Of a stretch of 64,000 nt of DNA, positions 42,030-54,900 are shown in pieces. The position numbers were made by a program, and so were the translations under genes. The notes under the pieces were generated by a model. That model was not told where the DNA came from, did no database searches, and worked only from the letters and a program-made list of their open reading frames with translations. Origin of the DNA: Tribonema minus (Eukaryota > Sar > Xanthophyceae > Tribonematales > Tribonemataceae); the NCBI GenBank assembly GCA_017506865.1, contig JAFCMP010000547.1, positions 62,001 to 126,000 on the forward strand, given 5' to 3'. Each line of letters begins with the position of its first letter. The first letter of the stretch is position 1.

Positions 42030-45000
42030 TTATGTAGCGCCGGGCCGGTCTTTTTTTCTGCTCGTCTTCTTCTTCTCTTTTTTGTGTCTATGCTGTGTTT
42101 CTTCTGCTGGTGCCATGTCTCGTGCGATCGCCAGTGCCGCATCGATCGCGCGCCGAGCAGCAGCGCTCAGATCGGCGGCACTCTCACCGCCGCCGCCGCT
42201 GCCGCCGCCGCCGCTGCCATTGACGCTGCCGCTGCCGCCGCGGTCATCGCCGCCTGTGTCGCGGCCGCCGTTGGTGCTGCGATGGCCGCCGCCGCCGCCT
42301 CTGTCTGTATCACTATCATGCACGTCCACTGGTGAGTGCTGTGCAGGCTTGACTACCACCGCCTCGAATTCACTATCACTACTGGCAATGCGATGCCGTA
42401 TCGCTGGTCGGTCAGAGGCAGTGCCCTTCGCATCGCCAGCTGCCGCAGTGTGGCCTTCACCACTGTCGGGAAGCGGGCTGACGTAGGCGCCGCTGCCAAC
42501 GCCGCCACTAGCACCGCCTTCATCGCCGCTACCACCGTCATCATCACTAAAGAAATCGTCAGCGATGCCAGATGCGAGTTCCGGTGGCGCAAAGGCGTCC
42601 AGCACAGCTATCTCCCCCGCCACCACCGGCGCTGCGTGCGGTGGTGCTGCTGCCTTGGCCACAGGCGGCAGGCTGTCTGCATCGCTCAGACTGTCATCGG
42701 AGTCAAGCAGCACCACCGGCAAAGGCGCCGCGGCGGCAATCGGTTCGCTGTCATCTGCCGCCGCTGCAGGCTCGTGCTCACTCACATCCGGCGTCAGCAA
42801 CGGCTGCGCAGGGGGCTTGCCGCTGCCACGCCCTCGGAGCGATGACTCGCCCGCATCGTCGTCACCACTACAGTGCTCAGCAGGTGCGGCAACAACACTT
42901 GCACTTGCACTTGCGCTAGGTGCGACTGCGTGAGGTTCCGCCCGTTGCTGAGCCGCTGTGACCTCGATGCCGTCGGCGGCGACGCCCTGCGCCGACGCGT
43001 CTGGGTCGTGAGTTTCATTCGCGGCTGCTGCGGGTGCTGGTGGCGGCAGTGCGCGTTCGCTGAGGCGTGCTGCGCCATCGGGGTCGCCCGCCGCCGCATG
43101 CCGCTGCTGCTCATTGTCATCATCTGCTGCTGCGCCAGCTCCCGCCGTGGGAACCCCCACATCCCCCGCTGCGTCCGGCGTGCCTGTGACTTGCGTGGCA
43201 CGTGTGTACGCCGTGTCCGCCGCGCCGCCTTCGATTACAGCTGTGCCGAGCTCAGCAGGCAAGGGCGAGGCTGTAACCGCAGCAGCAGCAGCAGCAGCAG
43301 CCGTAGCGGCAGCAGCAGCGTCGTGCTGCGAAGGCGCCACCGGCACATCACCAACGTCAGCTCTAGCATGAGCGTCGCTGCTGCCGCTGCCAGTGTCGGC
43401 GCCGCCACCAGCGCCGCTGTTCCCGCCAATCCTGCCGTCGCTGCCGATGCCGTTTTCGCTGCCGCTTTCGCCGGTGCCACCGCCGCCATCGTCGTCACCG
43501 CTGCCATCATAGCCACTATCACGCGCTTCAGCTGGTGCTAATGACATAGCAGGCGTGTGGGCCCCGATAGCGGGCTCGCAAGCTGTATCATCCTGCACCG
43601 ACATGGTATGTTGCTCGCTGCGCTCGCGCCACTCAGCAGCAGCAGCAGCAGCGGTGGCGACGGCATCAGTGGTGGCAGCAAGCGTCGATGGCAGCGGCGA
43701 CTCAGCAGCAGAAGCAGCGGCGGCAGCGCCAGTGCTCTCTGCGTCCGACGCGCCTGCTGCCTCTGCTGTATCGGACGCTGATTGTGGCTCCTCTGCTGCC
43801 GCCGCCGCTGCTGCTGCTGCTGCAGGTCCTGGTTGCGCTGCTACAGTGTCGCTCAGTGTTGCCTCTGAATCGGCCGAATCTGATGCTGCTGCTGCTGCTG
43901 CTGCTACTGCCGCCGCTGCCGCCGCTACGTGTATTGCTTCGGCGTCCTCCATATGGGCCGCCGCTGCCGTGCGCACGGCTTCCGCTTCCGCCGCTTCATA
44001 TATGGCCTCCTCCAGCTTGGCCGCCTCCGCATCAGCCTCCGCTGCTGCCGCCGCCAGACTGCCATCGACGTCAGTGCTGCCGCCGCAGTGAGGGCCACTG
44101 GCGGCAGCAGCGCTTGGTGCAGCAGCATCATCGCTCAGGCCATCCTCCGCATCTCCTGCCGAGTCGCTGTTGTCGCGAGCTGCGTCCGCCGCTGCGTGAG
44201 GCGCTGCGCGAGGCGCTGCCGCAGAGAGCGCTGCTTCTGCTGCAGGCGGCTCATGCGCCCCTGCCGCAGCTGCAGCCTCCAGCGGCTCTGCCGCACCAGC
44301 AGCATCGCCAGCAGCAGCAGCAGCAGCAGCGCGACTCTCTCCCTTCGATGTTGCAAGGCCCTGGCCATCCGCGGCATCCAAGTCGCGATCGCTGATGTCC
44401 GCAGCGGCAGTGGTGCCAGCGTTGGCAGCGGTGGCGGCACTGGCGGCAGCAGCGGTGGCACCGGCGGCGGCGGCAGCGGCGGCAAAAGCAGCCGCCTCCA
44501 CAAGCGTCACCCGCTTGAGCTTTGTGAACGTCAGCGGCTCCTCGTCTGAGGAGTCGCTGTTGCTGGATTCCGCATAGCTGAGGCCCCTTCGCATGGAGCT
44601 CGCTCTGCTGGCAGCCTTGTCCGCAGTTTTGCCAGCGCTTTTGCCAGCGCTTCCGCCGGGACTGGCGCTGCGCGCGGCGCTCTGCGGCGAAGGCGCGCCG
44701 CTGCCGTGTTCGTCGTCTGACGTGTTGCGGTTGAAGAACTCTTCCAGTTCGCTGAGCGGCTGCAATGAGCACAGCAAGGGTTAGGGTTGGCCCGGCAACA
44801 AGACGGTATGTAGCGGGACATTAGAGACTATGCGTATGAGTCGTCAGCTTCAGCTTCTGCGCGCACGGGGGTCACATGCGCCCAGTAGGTCGTATCTGCT
44901 GCCTACACATGAGTGCTAAAATTCGCCCTTGCCGCCATGTAATCCTGCATCTACATCGCTCTGGCACGCATCGTGTCAAACTGCCTTCTGCGCAGATCTG

Positions 45001-48000
45001 TTGCATGATTGATGTCTGCTGAGGACTGCTGTCTGTTGAAGACTACCTCCGCTGCGATTGCGCAGCGCTAACGTGTGTATGTGCAGTGGCACCAAGCATG
45101 CTCTCAGGTCTCACAAAGAGCACGGCACAGCAGTGCTGGCCATCGCCTCCATGGCCTAAGTGTTGTTGTTGAGGCAAGCCTCGTGCAGCCCTGCGCAGGA
45201 TGCGCGCAGACTGCAGCATAAATGACATTACCATTTTCATCGCATCCCCAGTTTCTACCCTGCATGCAGATGATGAGCACCCAACTTCACTCACTTGAAC
45301 TTGCGGTTGACCCTCCGCTGGCTGCGGCTCCGACGCCATGGGCACTGCGGGCGAAGCTGCCGCGCCTGCTGCTGCAGCCGCCGGCGGTGCCTCTGGATGA
45401 GCCAAGGACTCCCCTGTTGAGATCCCATGGCTGCTGCCGCCTCTGCTTTTCTCTTTCCGCTTGTGCTTGTGCTTGTGGGCCTTCGTGGCGGCGCTCGCCG
45501 AGGCTGCAGCAGCGCTCAGGTCCTGCGCACACACGGTTGTGGACGGTGCTCAGCGCCTGAGCGATACGTCAACTGTTGCACCTGCAAGAGGCAGATTTCC
45601 ACATGGTGGTGGACAGCAGTTGCTGTATCTCTGGGGGTGAACAGCGTTGCACATCTAGGTGGCGCTTCAACTGACACACCTGTAAGAAGTGACTCTCCCT
45701 AGAGGATTTTTGGCAACGACACATCCGTTGCAGCATAATGGCCCGTCATCAGATAAGACTGCCACCATCAAAACTGACGATCACAGGGAGGTGCTCCATT
45801 GAGCATAGCCCATCGAGGCACTGCAGTTCTTGCAGCATCGCGGGATGCATGAGCTCTGGCATCTGCAGCAGGATGAAGTAATGCCACGTGAGGGCCTGCT
45901 TGAGGGCCGGTGTGATGTACTTCATACGAGTATACGCGTTTACATGCATCGACTACCAGATCCATGCTGTCACATCACAGCAGCTGCCAGTCCCCTCCCA
46001 GTGCGCCTCGACCTTGACCCACCGCGGCACCAGTGCCAAAGACTGTATGCTTGCAATACAAATGTGGCCGTAGTCCTCACTGACCTCGGAGTCCTTGCTG
46101 CCGCGGCGGTGCGCGCCGCTTCCGCTGCGCTGCTTCTTGTGCTTGCGGTGCTTCCTCTCCTTCCCCCGCTCCGCCTCATCGGCCTCCGCCGCCCCCGCTG
46201 ACACCTCATCTGAGCGCTGCTGCTGCTGCTGCTGCTGCTGCTGAGCGCTGCCATCACTTGAGCTGCGCTGCAGCGGCGCTGCCGCCGCCGCTGGCGATGC
46301 CGCTGCCGCTGCCGTAGCTGCCGCAGAGGGCCGCGTCATCACGTGACGCGGAGCAACCGCCGCCGCCGCCGCCGCTGCTGCTGCTGCCGGCGTCGCTGGC
46401 GGCGGCGGCGGCTGCGCGTGCGGCGGCAGCGCCAGCGAGGTGGCGCGGACGTGCGCGAGGTGCGTGGCGTAGTCGTGACCCGCTATGAGGGCGTCGACTT
46501 CGCGCTGCGTGCTCTGCACAGTGCGCGCGCGGCGAAGGGGGGCAAGCAGGGGGGGTACGTGAGCTTGGAAGGACGCTTCTGATAACAAACGAGATGAACT
46601 GGTTTGGTCTATCACATCGGCACAGATCGGTGATCCCTGATCAATTGTCGCGATGCAGAACAGACCAAAGCACCTACGGGTTAATAACAGCACTCTGTAT
46701 GGGCAAGCACTTCAAGCAAGAATCAGAGAGCTCGGACACATGCACGCAGCTGTTGCCACCGGGTGCTGTTTGCGTTACCATGACTGGCAATGAGGGTATG
46801 CAGCTTTGTATGTACAGTGTGCTGTATAATGCACGGATCAAAGGTCAAATGCACGACGAAAGCTCACGAGTTGTCTGTGCAATGGGCACAGGAAGTAGCC
46901 AGAAACCAGACCAGCACACAGAAAAGGATCACGAGCACGAGCCTGTGATAGACACACAACTAAACGTGCAGCCAAGGTGGCACCTGAGCTAGGCTTGCTG
47001 CCTCTGAGCTAGGCTTGCTGCCTCAGCAAGTTGTTCTCGACTTCTACTGTCTGTGACGCACCTGTGCTGACTCTGCAATGTCAAGTGCGTCTCACTCCGG
47101 TGCATTGCTCAACGCAGTTGATGTTGACACACTCAGCAGCAATGTCTGAAAACTCCGGGTCATCTCCAACCGCTGCTACCTGTTCATTAGATGAAGCCGC
47201 ATGAATAATAGAAGTAACAAAGATCCGTTGCTTTCATGTATGCGTATACCTATGCACATGAAATGTACTTCAAGTATGCATACTTCAACAGTCAGTTGGT
47301 GGGCACACCTGCAAGTCGCGCTCCAGGATCTGCAGCTGTTGCTGCACCACCGCCCGCTTCAGCTGCAGGAACGGCACATTGAGGTACTGGTACAGCACCT
47401 GCACATAGCACAGGGTTAGGGTAAGGGTTAGGGTTACAAAAGCATGCGGCCTGTCAGTGACATTGAGGTACTGATACAGCACCTGCGCACAGCAAAGGTT
47501 ACAACAGCATGCGACCTGTCAGTGGGCTACGCCGTGTTTCAACACTGCTGACACCGCAGCAGTGCTCAATGCTGCTGACACCGTACCGTGTCTGTTCTCA
47601 TGCCCGCCGCATCATGGAACACGGCGTGAGGACAACAGTGGGTGCTAGATTCATAGAGGACCCAAGCCCCCGCTGCCACACATACATGCTGTCGCTACAG
47701 CAAACTGTGCTACAAATTGATGACACCTTTCACAGCTCGTTAGAAGGGCGCCAGACCCCTCCGTCACAGCATTTCAAACTTGTAACCGCCCACACGTAAT
47801 TGTTCCAAAACTGTCACGGTCCTCCATCTGTAACGACCATCCTGCTGCAGCAGGAGGCGATACTCGGACCGTTACCTACTCGCTCATTTACGAGTCACTC
47901 GTTGACGTGACGCCGCCACCTGACTCAACGACTCGCTCGCTCACTCACTCACCCGCAGCCCGAAGCAGTTGACCATGGAGCACGGGAACGCCACCGTGCG

Positions 48001-49931
48001 CCGCTCGCACCCGCGCGCGCTGTCCACCTCATTGCGCGCCTTCGCCACCGCCGCTACATCCTCCAGCGTCACCGCCGCTGCCGCCTCGCCACTGCTGTCG
48101 CCATCGCCGCCCCCGCCGCACACCCTGTCCCAGAAGTTCAGCAGCAGGACAATGGAGACGGTTCCAGGGACAGTTCCCAGGGATGCCGCGGCGTGCGCCA
48201 GGGACCGTTCCTCATATGGGTCCACCATGAAGATGACCACCTGCGCGCCCTGGTACACGTCGACCACGGTGGCGTCGAGCGCTGCCACCTTGCGCTGAAC
48301 GCTGCCCCCGCCGTCCATACGCACGGCGCTGCCTGGCGGCGGCGGCGCAAAGGTGTAATTCAGCAGCGCTTAGCACGGCGTGCAGGTGGAACATAAATGT
48401 TGATGAGAGGTGCCACCTTCCGCTGAACGCTGCCGCCGCCGTCCATGCGCACGGCATTGCCTGGCGGCGGCGGCGCAGCGGCCTAGTGGTAGCGCTCAGT
48501 GCACGACGGCGCAGTGGTGCAATTCAGCAACGCTCGGTGCAAAGTGCAAGTCGAACATGGCAGGTCGAGAGGTGCCACATTTGCTGAACGCTGCTGCGTC
48601 CATGCGTACGGCGCTGCCTGGCAGCAGCGGGGAGGGACGGCGCGGCGCGCGTGGTGCAGGTCAGCAGCGCTCATTTGCACGGATACATAGCGCAAGTGCC
48701 GGCAAGTGATAGGACACGGGCGGCATCGGCAGACAGAGCCCACTCACCAGAGCTCTGCAGCGTGACCACCGGGTCCCCCCTGTTGGCCGCAGCAGCGGCA
48801 GCAGCGCTCAGCATAGCGTGGTCCACCACGTCCCACACCTCCACCTTCACCACCTCATCGCTGCCTTTCGCCGCCCAGTTTATGGTGCCCGTCTGGATCT
48901 CCGGCGTCGGCGTGTACTGCGTTATTAAGGGGATTCGCGCGAAGAGAAGCGGCCGTGCAGGTCAGGAGCGCGCCTCGGGGCGGTGCGTGGTGATGAGCAG
49001 TTGCACTCACTTTGAAGGTGAAGTGTATAAAGTAGTTTGATTGTAAACTTTAACAAAAGTGGAACAGGGTGGTCGTCCCGATTGCACGAAGTAAGTCACA
49101 CATGACTCAACGCAACACAGAAATGCACCCTTTTCTTCAAAAGTAAAGGAAACAAACACTCGTGCTGCGGTGAACACGCTCCTATCGCATTCCCTGAATG
49201 GAGCTTGTCTGTTGTGCAAAAAGCGCAAGTAGGAGAGTCACCTCTGGTCTGAAGTCCCAAACACATGAATAAACAACTGCAGTAGTGGTAATGACGAGTC
49301 TCGTTGTTGACAGTCCATTTCATGACAAAGACTCATGCTTCGGTGAGCATGCTGCTGTTAACGTAACTCCAAGGGTTGGTGGTAGTCGGTGCGTGCAGAA
49401 ATAAGGCATGGGTAGGAGAGTCACCTCCGGTCTGAAGCGCAAGTCCTGCAGGCGCGACCACAGCGCCGTTTTGCCTGTGCCCCGCTCGCCTCGGATCAGT
49501 ATCTTCATGTTGTAGTCTGCGCCGCCGCCGCGCAGCTTCCGCCTGCAGGCGCACAGAGCGACAAGCAGTTTTGAAAGCACGGCACACCAAGGCATACCTC
49601 AGAGATTTTATTTTTTCATAAACAACTTTAAAACATGAAAACCAAGAGGTGCTGGTGAATGGCAGTGGCCTGTTTGCCAACATCGCGGCGAACTTCACCT
49701 GCTGTACTTGGGCTGCAGCGCAACCTATAAATCCTGCCGACGTGCAAAGTTGCCTGACCGAGTCTCTGCCATCCTGAATATTTGAAACCAAGATATTCAG
49801 CATTTTCTAATTTTTTTATGCATACGGGCATGTCGTGGTCCATGTACCGCGGCGCTTTCTGCAGCCACTGTTCCTGTGCGTCGGAACCAAGAATGTTGAA
49901 GCATGTCGGCTCACCTCATGATGGAACCCAT
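42030..49931 (-). CDS. RABL6: Rab-like GTPase 6 (RABL6/PARF) homologue, 8 exons
   Basis: This is a Ras-superfamily GTPase of the RABL6 type, with a GTPase head and a long disordered tail. Exons on minus: 49915-49931, 49425-49542, 48748-48916, 47953-48332, 47309-47398, 46085-46513, 45295-45522 and 42030-44759 (TAA). They sum to 4161 bases, 1386 residues, and all phases close. An ATG three codons further up (49940) is also in frame. Diagnostic marks: [19 protein letters not shown] with the P-loop at about residues 24-31; [24 protein letters not shown] (family form of the DxxG motif); NFWD in place of a canonical NKx[20 protein letters not shown], matching the end of the GTPase fold. The tail has Lys/His-rich blocks ([17 protein letters not shown]), LSELEEFF and a 910-codon last exon of alternating acidic, Ser and Ala runs with a basic C-terminus. 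The tail is longer than in animals; its Ala runs are coded by (GCA/GCT)n. Confidence 0.92.
44776..44790 (+). repeat. Short telomere-type repeat at the acceptor of RABL6 exon 8
   Basis: AAGGGTTAGGGTTGG lies about 20 bases upstream (on minus) of the exon-8 acceptor at 44760, where it reads CCAACCCTAACCCTT and forms part of the pyrimidine tract. Confidence 0.8.
46984..47023. repeat. Perfect 20-bp tandem duplication
   Basis: CTGAGCTAGGCTTGCTGCCT occurs twice in direct succession in the intron between RABL6 exons 6 and 5. Confidence 0.92.
47378..47525. repeat. Duplication of the RABL6 exon-5 5' edge with a telomeric tract in one copy
   Basis: Copy 1 (47378-47459) and copy 2 (47461-47525) share CATTGAGGTACTGRTACAGC, ACCTGC and GGTTACAAMAGCATGCGRCC. 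Copy 1 contains GGGTTAGGGTAAGGGTTAGGG between these parts; copy 2 has only AAAGG. Copy 1 supplies the functional acceptor (TATGTGCAG|GTGCTG); copy 2 has an intact alternative acceptor (GCGCAG|GTGCTG). Confidence 0.9.
48290..48640 (-). repeat. Three copies of the 5' edge of RABL6 exon 4
   Basis: The functional edge near 48290-48345 (plus strand CGCTGAACGCTGCC, CCGTCCATACGCACGGCGCT, GCCTGGCGGCGG) recurs near 48420-48478 and, more diverged, near 48585-48635. Each copy keeps the plus-strand GCCTGG, that is CCAG|GC on minus, the acceptor itself. Confidence 0.85.
49150..49440 (-). repeat. Duplication of the RABL6 exon-2 3' edge and downstream intron
   Basis: The block around 49322-49437 (plus strand TGCTTCGGTGAGCATGCT ... 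GTAGGAGAGTCACCTCCGGT, CTGAAG) recurs around 49155-49253 (TGCTGCGGTGAACACGCT ... GTAGGAGAGTCACCTCTGGT, CTGAAG). The donor GAG|GTGACTCTCC is kept in both as (A/G)GAG|GTGACTCTCC. Confidence 0.82.
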
Positions 49932-49940
49932 TTTTTGCAT

Positions 49941-51971
49941 TTGAGGGCCCCGTTCGGGGGTTGTCGCCTCGCTGGCCACGTCATCGATGGAGGGACTGCC
50001 CGCGCCCTCGCTTCCAGCTGCATTGCCCATGGCTTGCCACCTTGTCGCTCGCTCGCTCTCCTGGCTAGCACGTAGTATCCTGATACTTGATGTGCTGCTG
50101 GTGCTGCAGTCAAGTGGCGCAGGCCAGGACGCCGGAGGTGACTCTTCCTACCCCGGATTGCCTTGCGACATGATGCACCACTGCATCCTCTGCCTAAGCA
50201 AGTACTTGCGTGAATCTAGAGCTCCACAAACTTCCACCAACTTCAAATTTCATGAGAGGTCTCGTACTCAGACTCGAGGCAGCATTGATGTGAGTCTGAC
50301 AGAAGGGTCTTGCTTTCTTCTTGCTGCATCACGGTACGCATGAAAATGTTGGTATTCGCTCTGTTAAACACGTTGATAAACGAAGCAGCCATGTGCTATA
50401 ATTCAACGAGTACTCCAGTAGGTGAGTCTGAGAAGTCTACAACGCATCCAAGGCCATGTTGAGAACGAACAGCTTTTAAGGAAACAGATTTTCTTTTCAA
50501 TCACGACGCAGTAATGATTGTCGGTAACGTGCTCTGTGCAGTCAGGCTGGCAACCTTCTACGCAACGCCCAAACAAAGACAGGCATTACACGTGAAAGCA
50601 GAGCGGCAGGAAGGCCAAGCCTTGTAGCTTGGGTTGTGGTAGGGCCACAGCAGTAGCGCTTGCGATGACAGGGACTAGGAGACTGCATGGGTTCGTGGCG
50701 CTTTACTTCAAGTTAGGGCATGAACTTCCTGCTGGACCCCTGACTTACATGCCATATTTCGACACACATGTCACATTCCAGTTGGCGAAGCAGCGCGCAC
50801 GTGAGCACGTAGAGAAGCAAGCGCGAGCAGACAGTTGAACTAGATCAGCACAGAGAATGTGCAGATGCGTCTCAGGATGAGTGCACCGAATGTCATGTTT
50901 GTGTGATCCGTTGTCAGCAGCTCACGGGCACAGCGTGCCGTGTGCAAAGCGCTGCTGCACTCCCTCTGTGTTGCACAGCTGCAACTGTGTGCAGCAGGTT
51001 GGTACGCTTTCCCTATTTCCCCTAAACATCAACTTGAAGATGGTGCCATCGAGGCACGTCACTTAATTGTCACCACTGTGCCGGCCGAGGACGCACTACA
51101 AGATCAAACCCTCCTGTCGGCCTCCTTCGAGAGACAAGTATCCAAAAAAGCAAGCAACCGCCCCCTCTAGGGGCAGGGCAACCCCAACAGCCCCAAGGGG
51201 TGTGTCACCAACACTAAGAAGGGGGCTCTAAACGGGTAGGGATGAGGGGGCTGCATAAGGCGCACTTAAAGAGACATCTGCGGAGGATGCTGGCGGGCAT
51301 GTGCTGCCTGCCGCCGCTGCCGCTGTACCTTGTGCGCACCGCAGTTACGCAGCAGTGCTCAAGCTCGTGTGTGTACAAAATGCGGCCAGCGGCAGTGGGC
51401 GCTGCATCAGTCTGGACAACAGACAGGCCTAGCAACTGGCGCAGCAGCACCAATATGACCGTGGACGCCGTCGCCGCTGACGCAGCACCAGCGGCTGGTG
51501 CAGCAGTAGCATGATGCCCCTGGAAGCTGCTGCTGCTGCAGCAACAGCCGCTGCTGCCTTAACAGCCACTGCTTGCGCAGCAGCAGCGCTCAGGTCAACA
51601 CTGACAGCTCCGTACGGCGCCACAGCATCGACGGCTTCACGTACAGCTGGTCGGCATGACGGGTTGCAAACACCACGCTGCAGCACTGACGAAGTGCACC
51701 AATAGCACTGCCAGCGGTGAACCAGCTCAAAGCTGCTGTGCTCAGAGCTCACGAGCAGCTGTTGCAGCACCGCCGAGCCGAACCAGCGGCAGTGCGCAAG
51801 CAGCAGCGGCGGCGGCGGCAGCAGCAGCGGCGGCGGCAGCAGCAGCAGCAGCGGCGGCGGCAGCAGCAGCAGCGGTTGCAGCAGTGGCCGCACCCGCCGC
51901 GGCGGCAGAAGCAGCAGCAGCGGGTGCAGCAGCAGCAGCAGCAGCAGGCCACCGCAGCCTTGCGCCCAGCG
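49941..51971. other. Spacer between RABL6 start and SLC33A1 stop
   Basis: It should hold the RABL6 promoter. A plus-strand frame ending near 50838 (GHELPAGPLTYMPYFDTHVT) looks faintly protein-like but stands alone. Near 51770-51960 the sequence is a (GCA)n/(GGC)n tract, described separately. Confidence 0.4.
51770..51960. repeat. (GCA)n/(GGC)n compound trinucleotide tract downstream of the SLC33A1 stop
   Basis: Alternating GCAGCA and GGCGGC runs lie just past the stop codon (on minus). Open frames of polyalanine or polyglutamine type on both strands are products of the repeat. Confidence 0.88.
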
Positions 51972-54900
51972 CTATGTGACCTTGGCGACATCGCGCCCCG
52001 GCGCAATGTGCCACTCTGACTGCTTGAGCCCCTGCAGCTTGACCACGGCGCGCCAGCACAGCACGAGCCACACGACGCCCGCCACCACGCACGCTTGCAC
52101 CTGCAGCGCGCACACGCAGCGGAGCGATGCTGTGATGCTGAGCGCTGGGGTCATTGCGCTGTCGTGATGAGCGCTGCTTTGGGTGCATACATTCAAAATT
52201 CAAACGCTTTTGTACAGCAAGCATGCTTGAACACCCCAGCGTACTCGCAGCGTCTTCGCACCTGGACGTTGTAGCCGTCCCGCACCACCACGCAGTGCCC
52301 CCCCAGCTTTGCGCACGCCTCGCTGGTCTCGTGAGCGGTGCACAGCGCATCAAATGCCCCTCCATCAAGCACCGTCCCCCCCGTTTCGCCAAGGGGAAAA
52401 CACCGCCGCTCCGTGAGCGAGTCCATCAGATACAGGCTCAGAGAGTTGGGCCTGTCAAGGGGTGAAGAAACACATCGGGGAAAAGATGTGGAGTCTGCAG
52501 GTGTACTGAAGCTGTGCGCTAGACGCGGCAATGCCTTGATGCGTGAAATCTACAAGGCAAGATTTCAATAGGTTTGGTAATTCAAAGCTTGAAGTCGTTT
52601 CCTTAAGTGAGCCATCAAATACAGGCTCAGCGAGTTGGGCCTGCCAGACGTGAAGAAAGACATCGGATGTGTAATGATTCAATGAGCCTGCCAAAGTGTG
52701 GCATATCGTAGGAAGATCCTAGAAGTACTGCGGATATCTGCCGAGTGCTGTGCTTCTGGTAGGTTCACTGAGGCTGTGCGCTGGACGCAGCGATGCTCTC
52801 TTGTGCAAAATCCACAGAGCGGGATATGAATGGAATCACAAGGCTCAGAGCCCATGGCTTAGAGTAGTCGTGTCCCAGTATGTCAACCCAGATGCATCAA
52901 GCAGCGGATTCTTTTATACTTCAACACCTGGGGAAGAGCAATTATTGAAGACTTGCATCGCACACAGATCTTGAACCATGGATTGACAACTTGAAGTTGT
53001 GAAAGTTCTTGGTGGGCGCATGCAGGCGCAGTCATGCAGCGCCATACACTTCAACTACAAGCTGACTATGGTGCACGATGTCAAAATGATGAACACACAT
53101 GCCTGGCAGGACGCGACTTCTTGAAGTACCCCACGTTACCACCATGAGTGGAATCATGCACATGGCGAAAGGCGAACCTAGTACCACTACCTGCTCCTAT
53201 GACAAACATACAACACCATACTTCAAATAACATACATGCGTACCACTCACTCACTGACTCACTGACTCACTGACCCACTCACCACTTGGTCCCCAGGTTC
53301 GACACCGTGTTGAGCAGCGTCATGTACGTCCCTACCATATACATACATACGCAGCACGACTCACTCACTCACTCACTCACTCACTGACTCACTCACCACT
53401 TGGTCCCGAGGTTCGACACCGTGTTGAGCAGCGTCATGTACGTCCCGCCAATTGCGGGGTCGCTCACGCGCGCAAAGAACGCCATCATGCTCACGTACAT
53501 GAAGTTGGAGGCAACTTCGTGCAGCACCACCGCCCCCCCCAGCGCCGCGTAGAACGTCCCCCTGTCCCCTGTTTGGGGGGGCACCGCGTACACGGCGCGC
53601 GCCAGGGGGAGCACTGCTGCGTACACGAGCGTCACCGCGATGCGCAGCGGGTAGCCCGCGAGAAAGACACTGAGGGGCTTGGGCCCTGCGGTGAGGCGGC
53701 CCACGGCTACGGGGATCAGCATGCCGAGCGCCACCAGCAGGGGGGACATGAGGGCCAGCTCCTGTGGTTGGGGGGGGGGGGGGGGGGTAGCGTAGGGTTA
53801 GGGTTTAGGGCTTAGGGTTAGGGTTTAGGCATCGTCATCAGCACTGGTGGCTGGTTGCGGAACGTGTACCGACATCACCGTTGAAGTATTAGGTATGCAA
53901 CATGAACTGAAGAACAAGTGGGTACTTCCAACCCCCGCGGTGAGGCACGTTGCCGAAGCGCGGATCAGCATGCCGAGCGCCACCAGGAGGGGGACATGAG
54001 GGCCAGCTCCTGCTGTGTTGTCACGGGCAGGTAGCGGGTCGGCGACATCATGAGCAATGGTGGCTTGCATGGGAATCTAAGCCTACTGTGTATCAGCACG
54101 CATGAGCTTTGTGAGACGAGCACAGCAGTCGCAATGTCAAGTTTAAAGCACTTGAAGATACCTGTCTTACAGTCAGTCATGAGTGACCAACCTTTAGGCT
54201 TGTCAAACCGAGAGTGCTCATTGGTTTGACGTGCCTGAAGAGGCATGCTCGTCACCTTACTGGCTTGCAAGACACTTGTTGGAGCACGCCCTCCCCTCCC
54301 TCCTTCGCTCCTCCCACACAACCTGTCGCCGCTGCATGTAAATATGAGGCCAGTACTCCAAATCCAACGCACACAGGCTAACCTTAGTGGTGTTCACAAC
54401 CGGCAAGTCTTTGTATTCTAGAACAGACCAGAAAAAGACGTACACAAGCTCACCTCGGGGTAGGAGGGGTAGGGGTAGATTTAGGATTAGATTAGTGTTT
54501 GAACCGTACACAAGCTCACCTCCTTGGGCATACCAAACTCCACGAGCTTGAGGCTGGTGGCGGCGTCCGTGACGGCAAAGGCCACCTTGCACGTCAGCAG
54601 CAGCCCGCACAGCAGCTGCACCGACGGCAGTCGTATGCAGCGCCCCAACTGACGGTACGTCTGTCGCAGATGCGGGTGCGGAGGGTCGGAGGTCAGCGGC
54701 AGGTGCCATCACCATCACACGGCTCAGCACACGGCTCGCGTCATGGGTATGTGGTTCAGAGGGCGTTCGATCGCGCGTGAGGAGGCCCTGCTGCGTTTAA
54801 CATCAATCAACAGGCGGCACGAGCAGAATTGAAACGAATAATGCAGCTGGCGGTATTTCTGTCGCAGTTGCGGGTGCGGAGGGCTAGACGTCAGCAGCAA

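Noticed and set aside
42015-44600. Plus-strand alanine-rich frames opposite the RABL6 tail
   Set aside because: Same cause: trinucleotide runs are open in several frames. Only the minus frame joins in phase to the GTPase exons.
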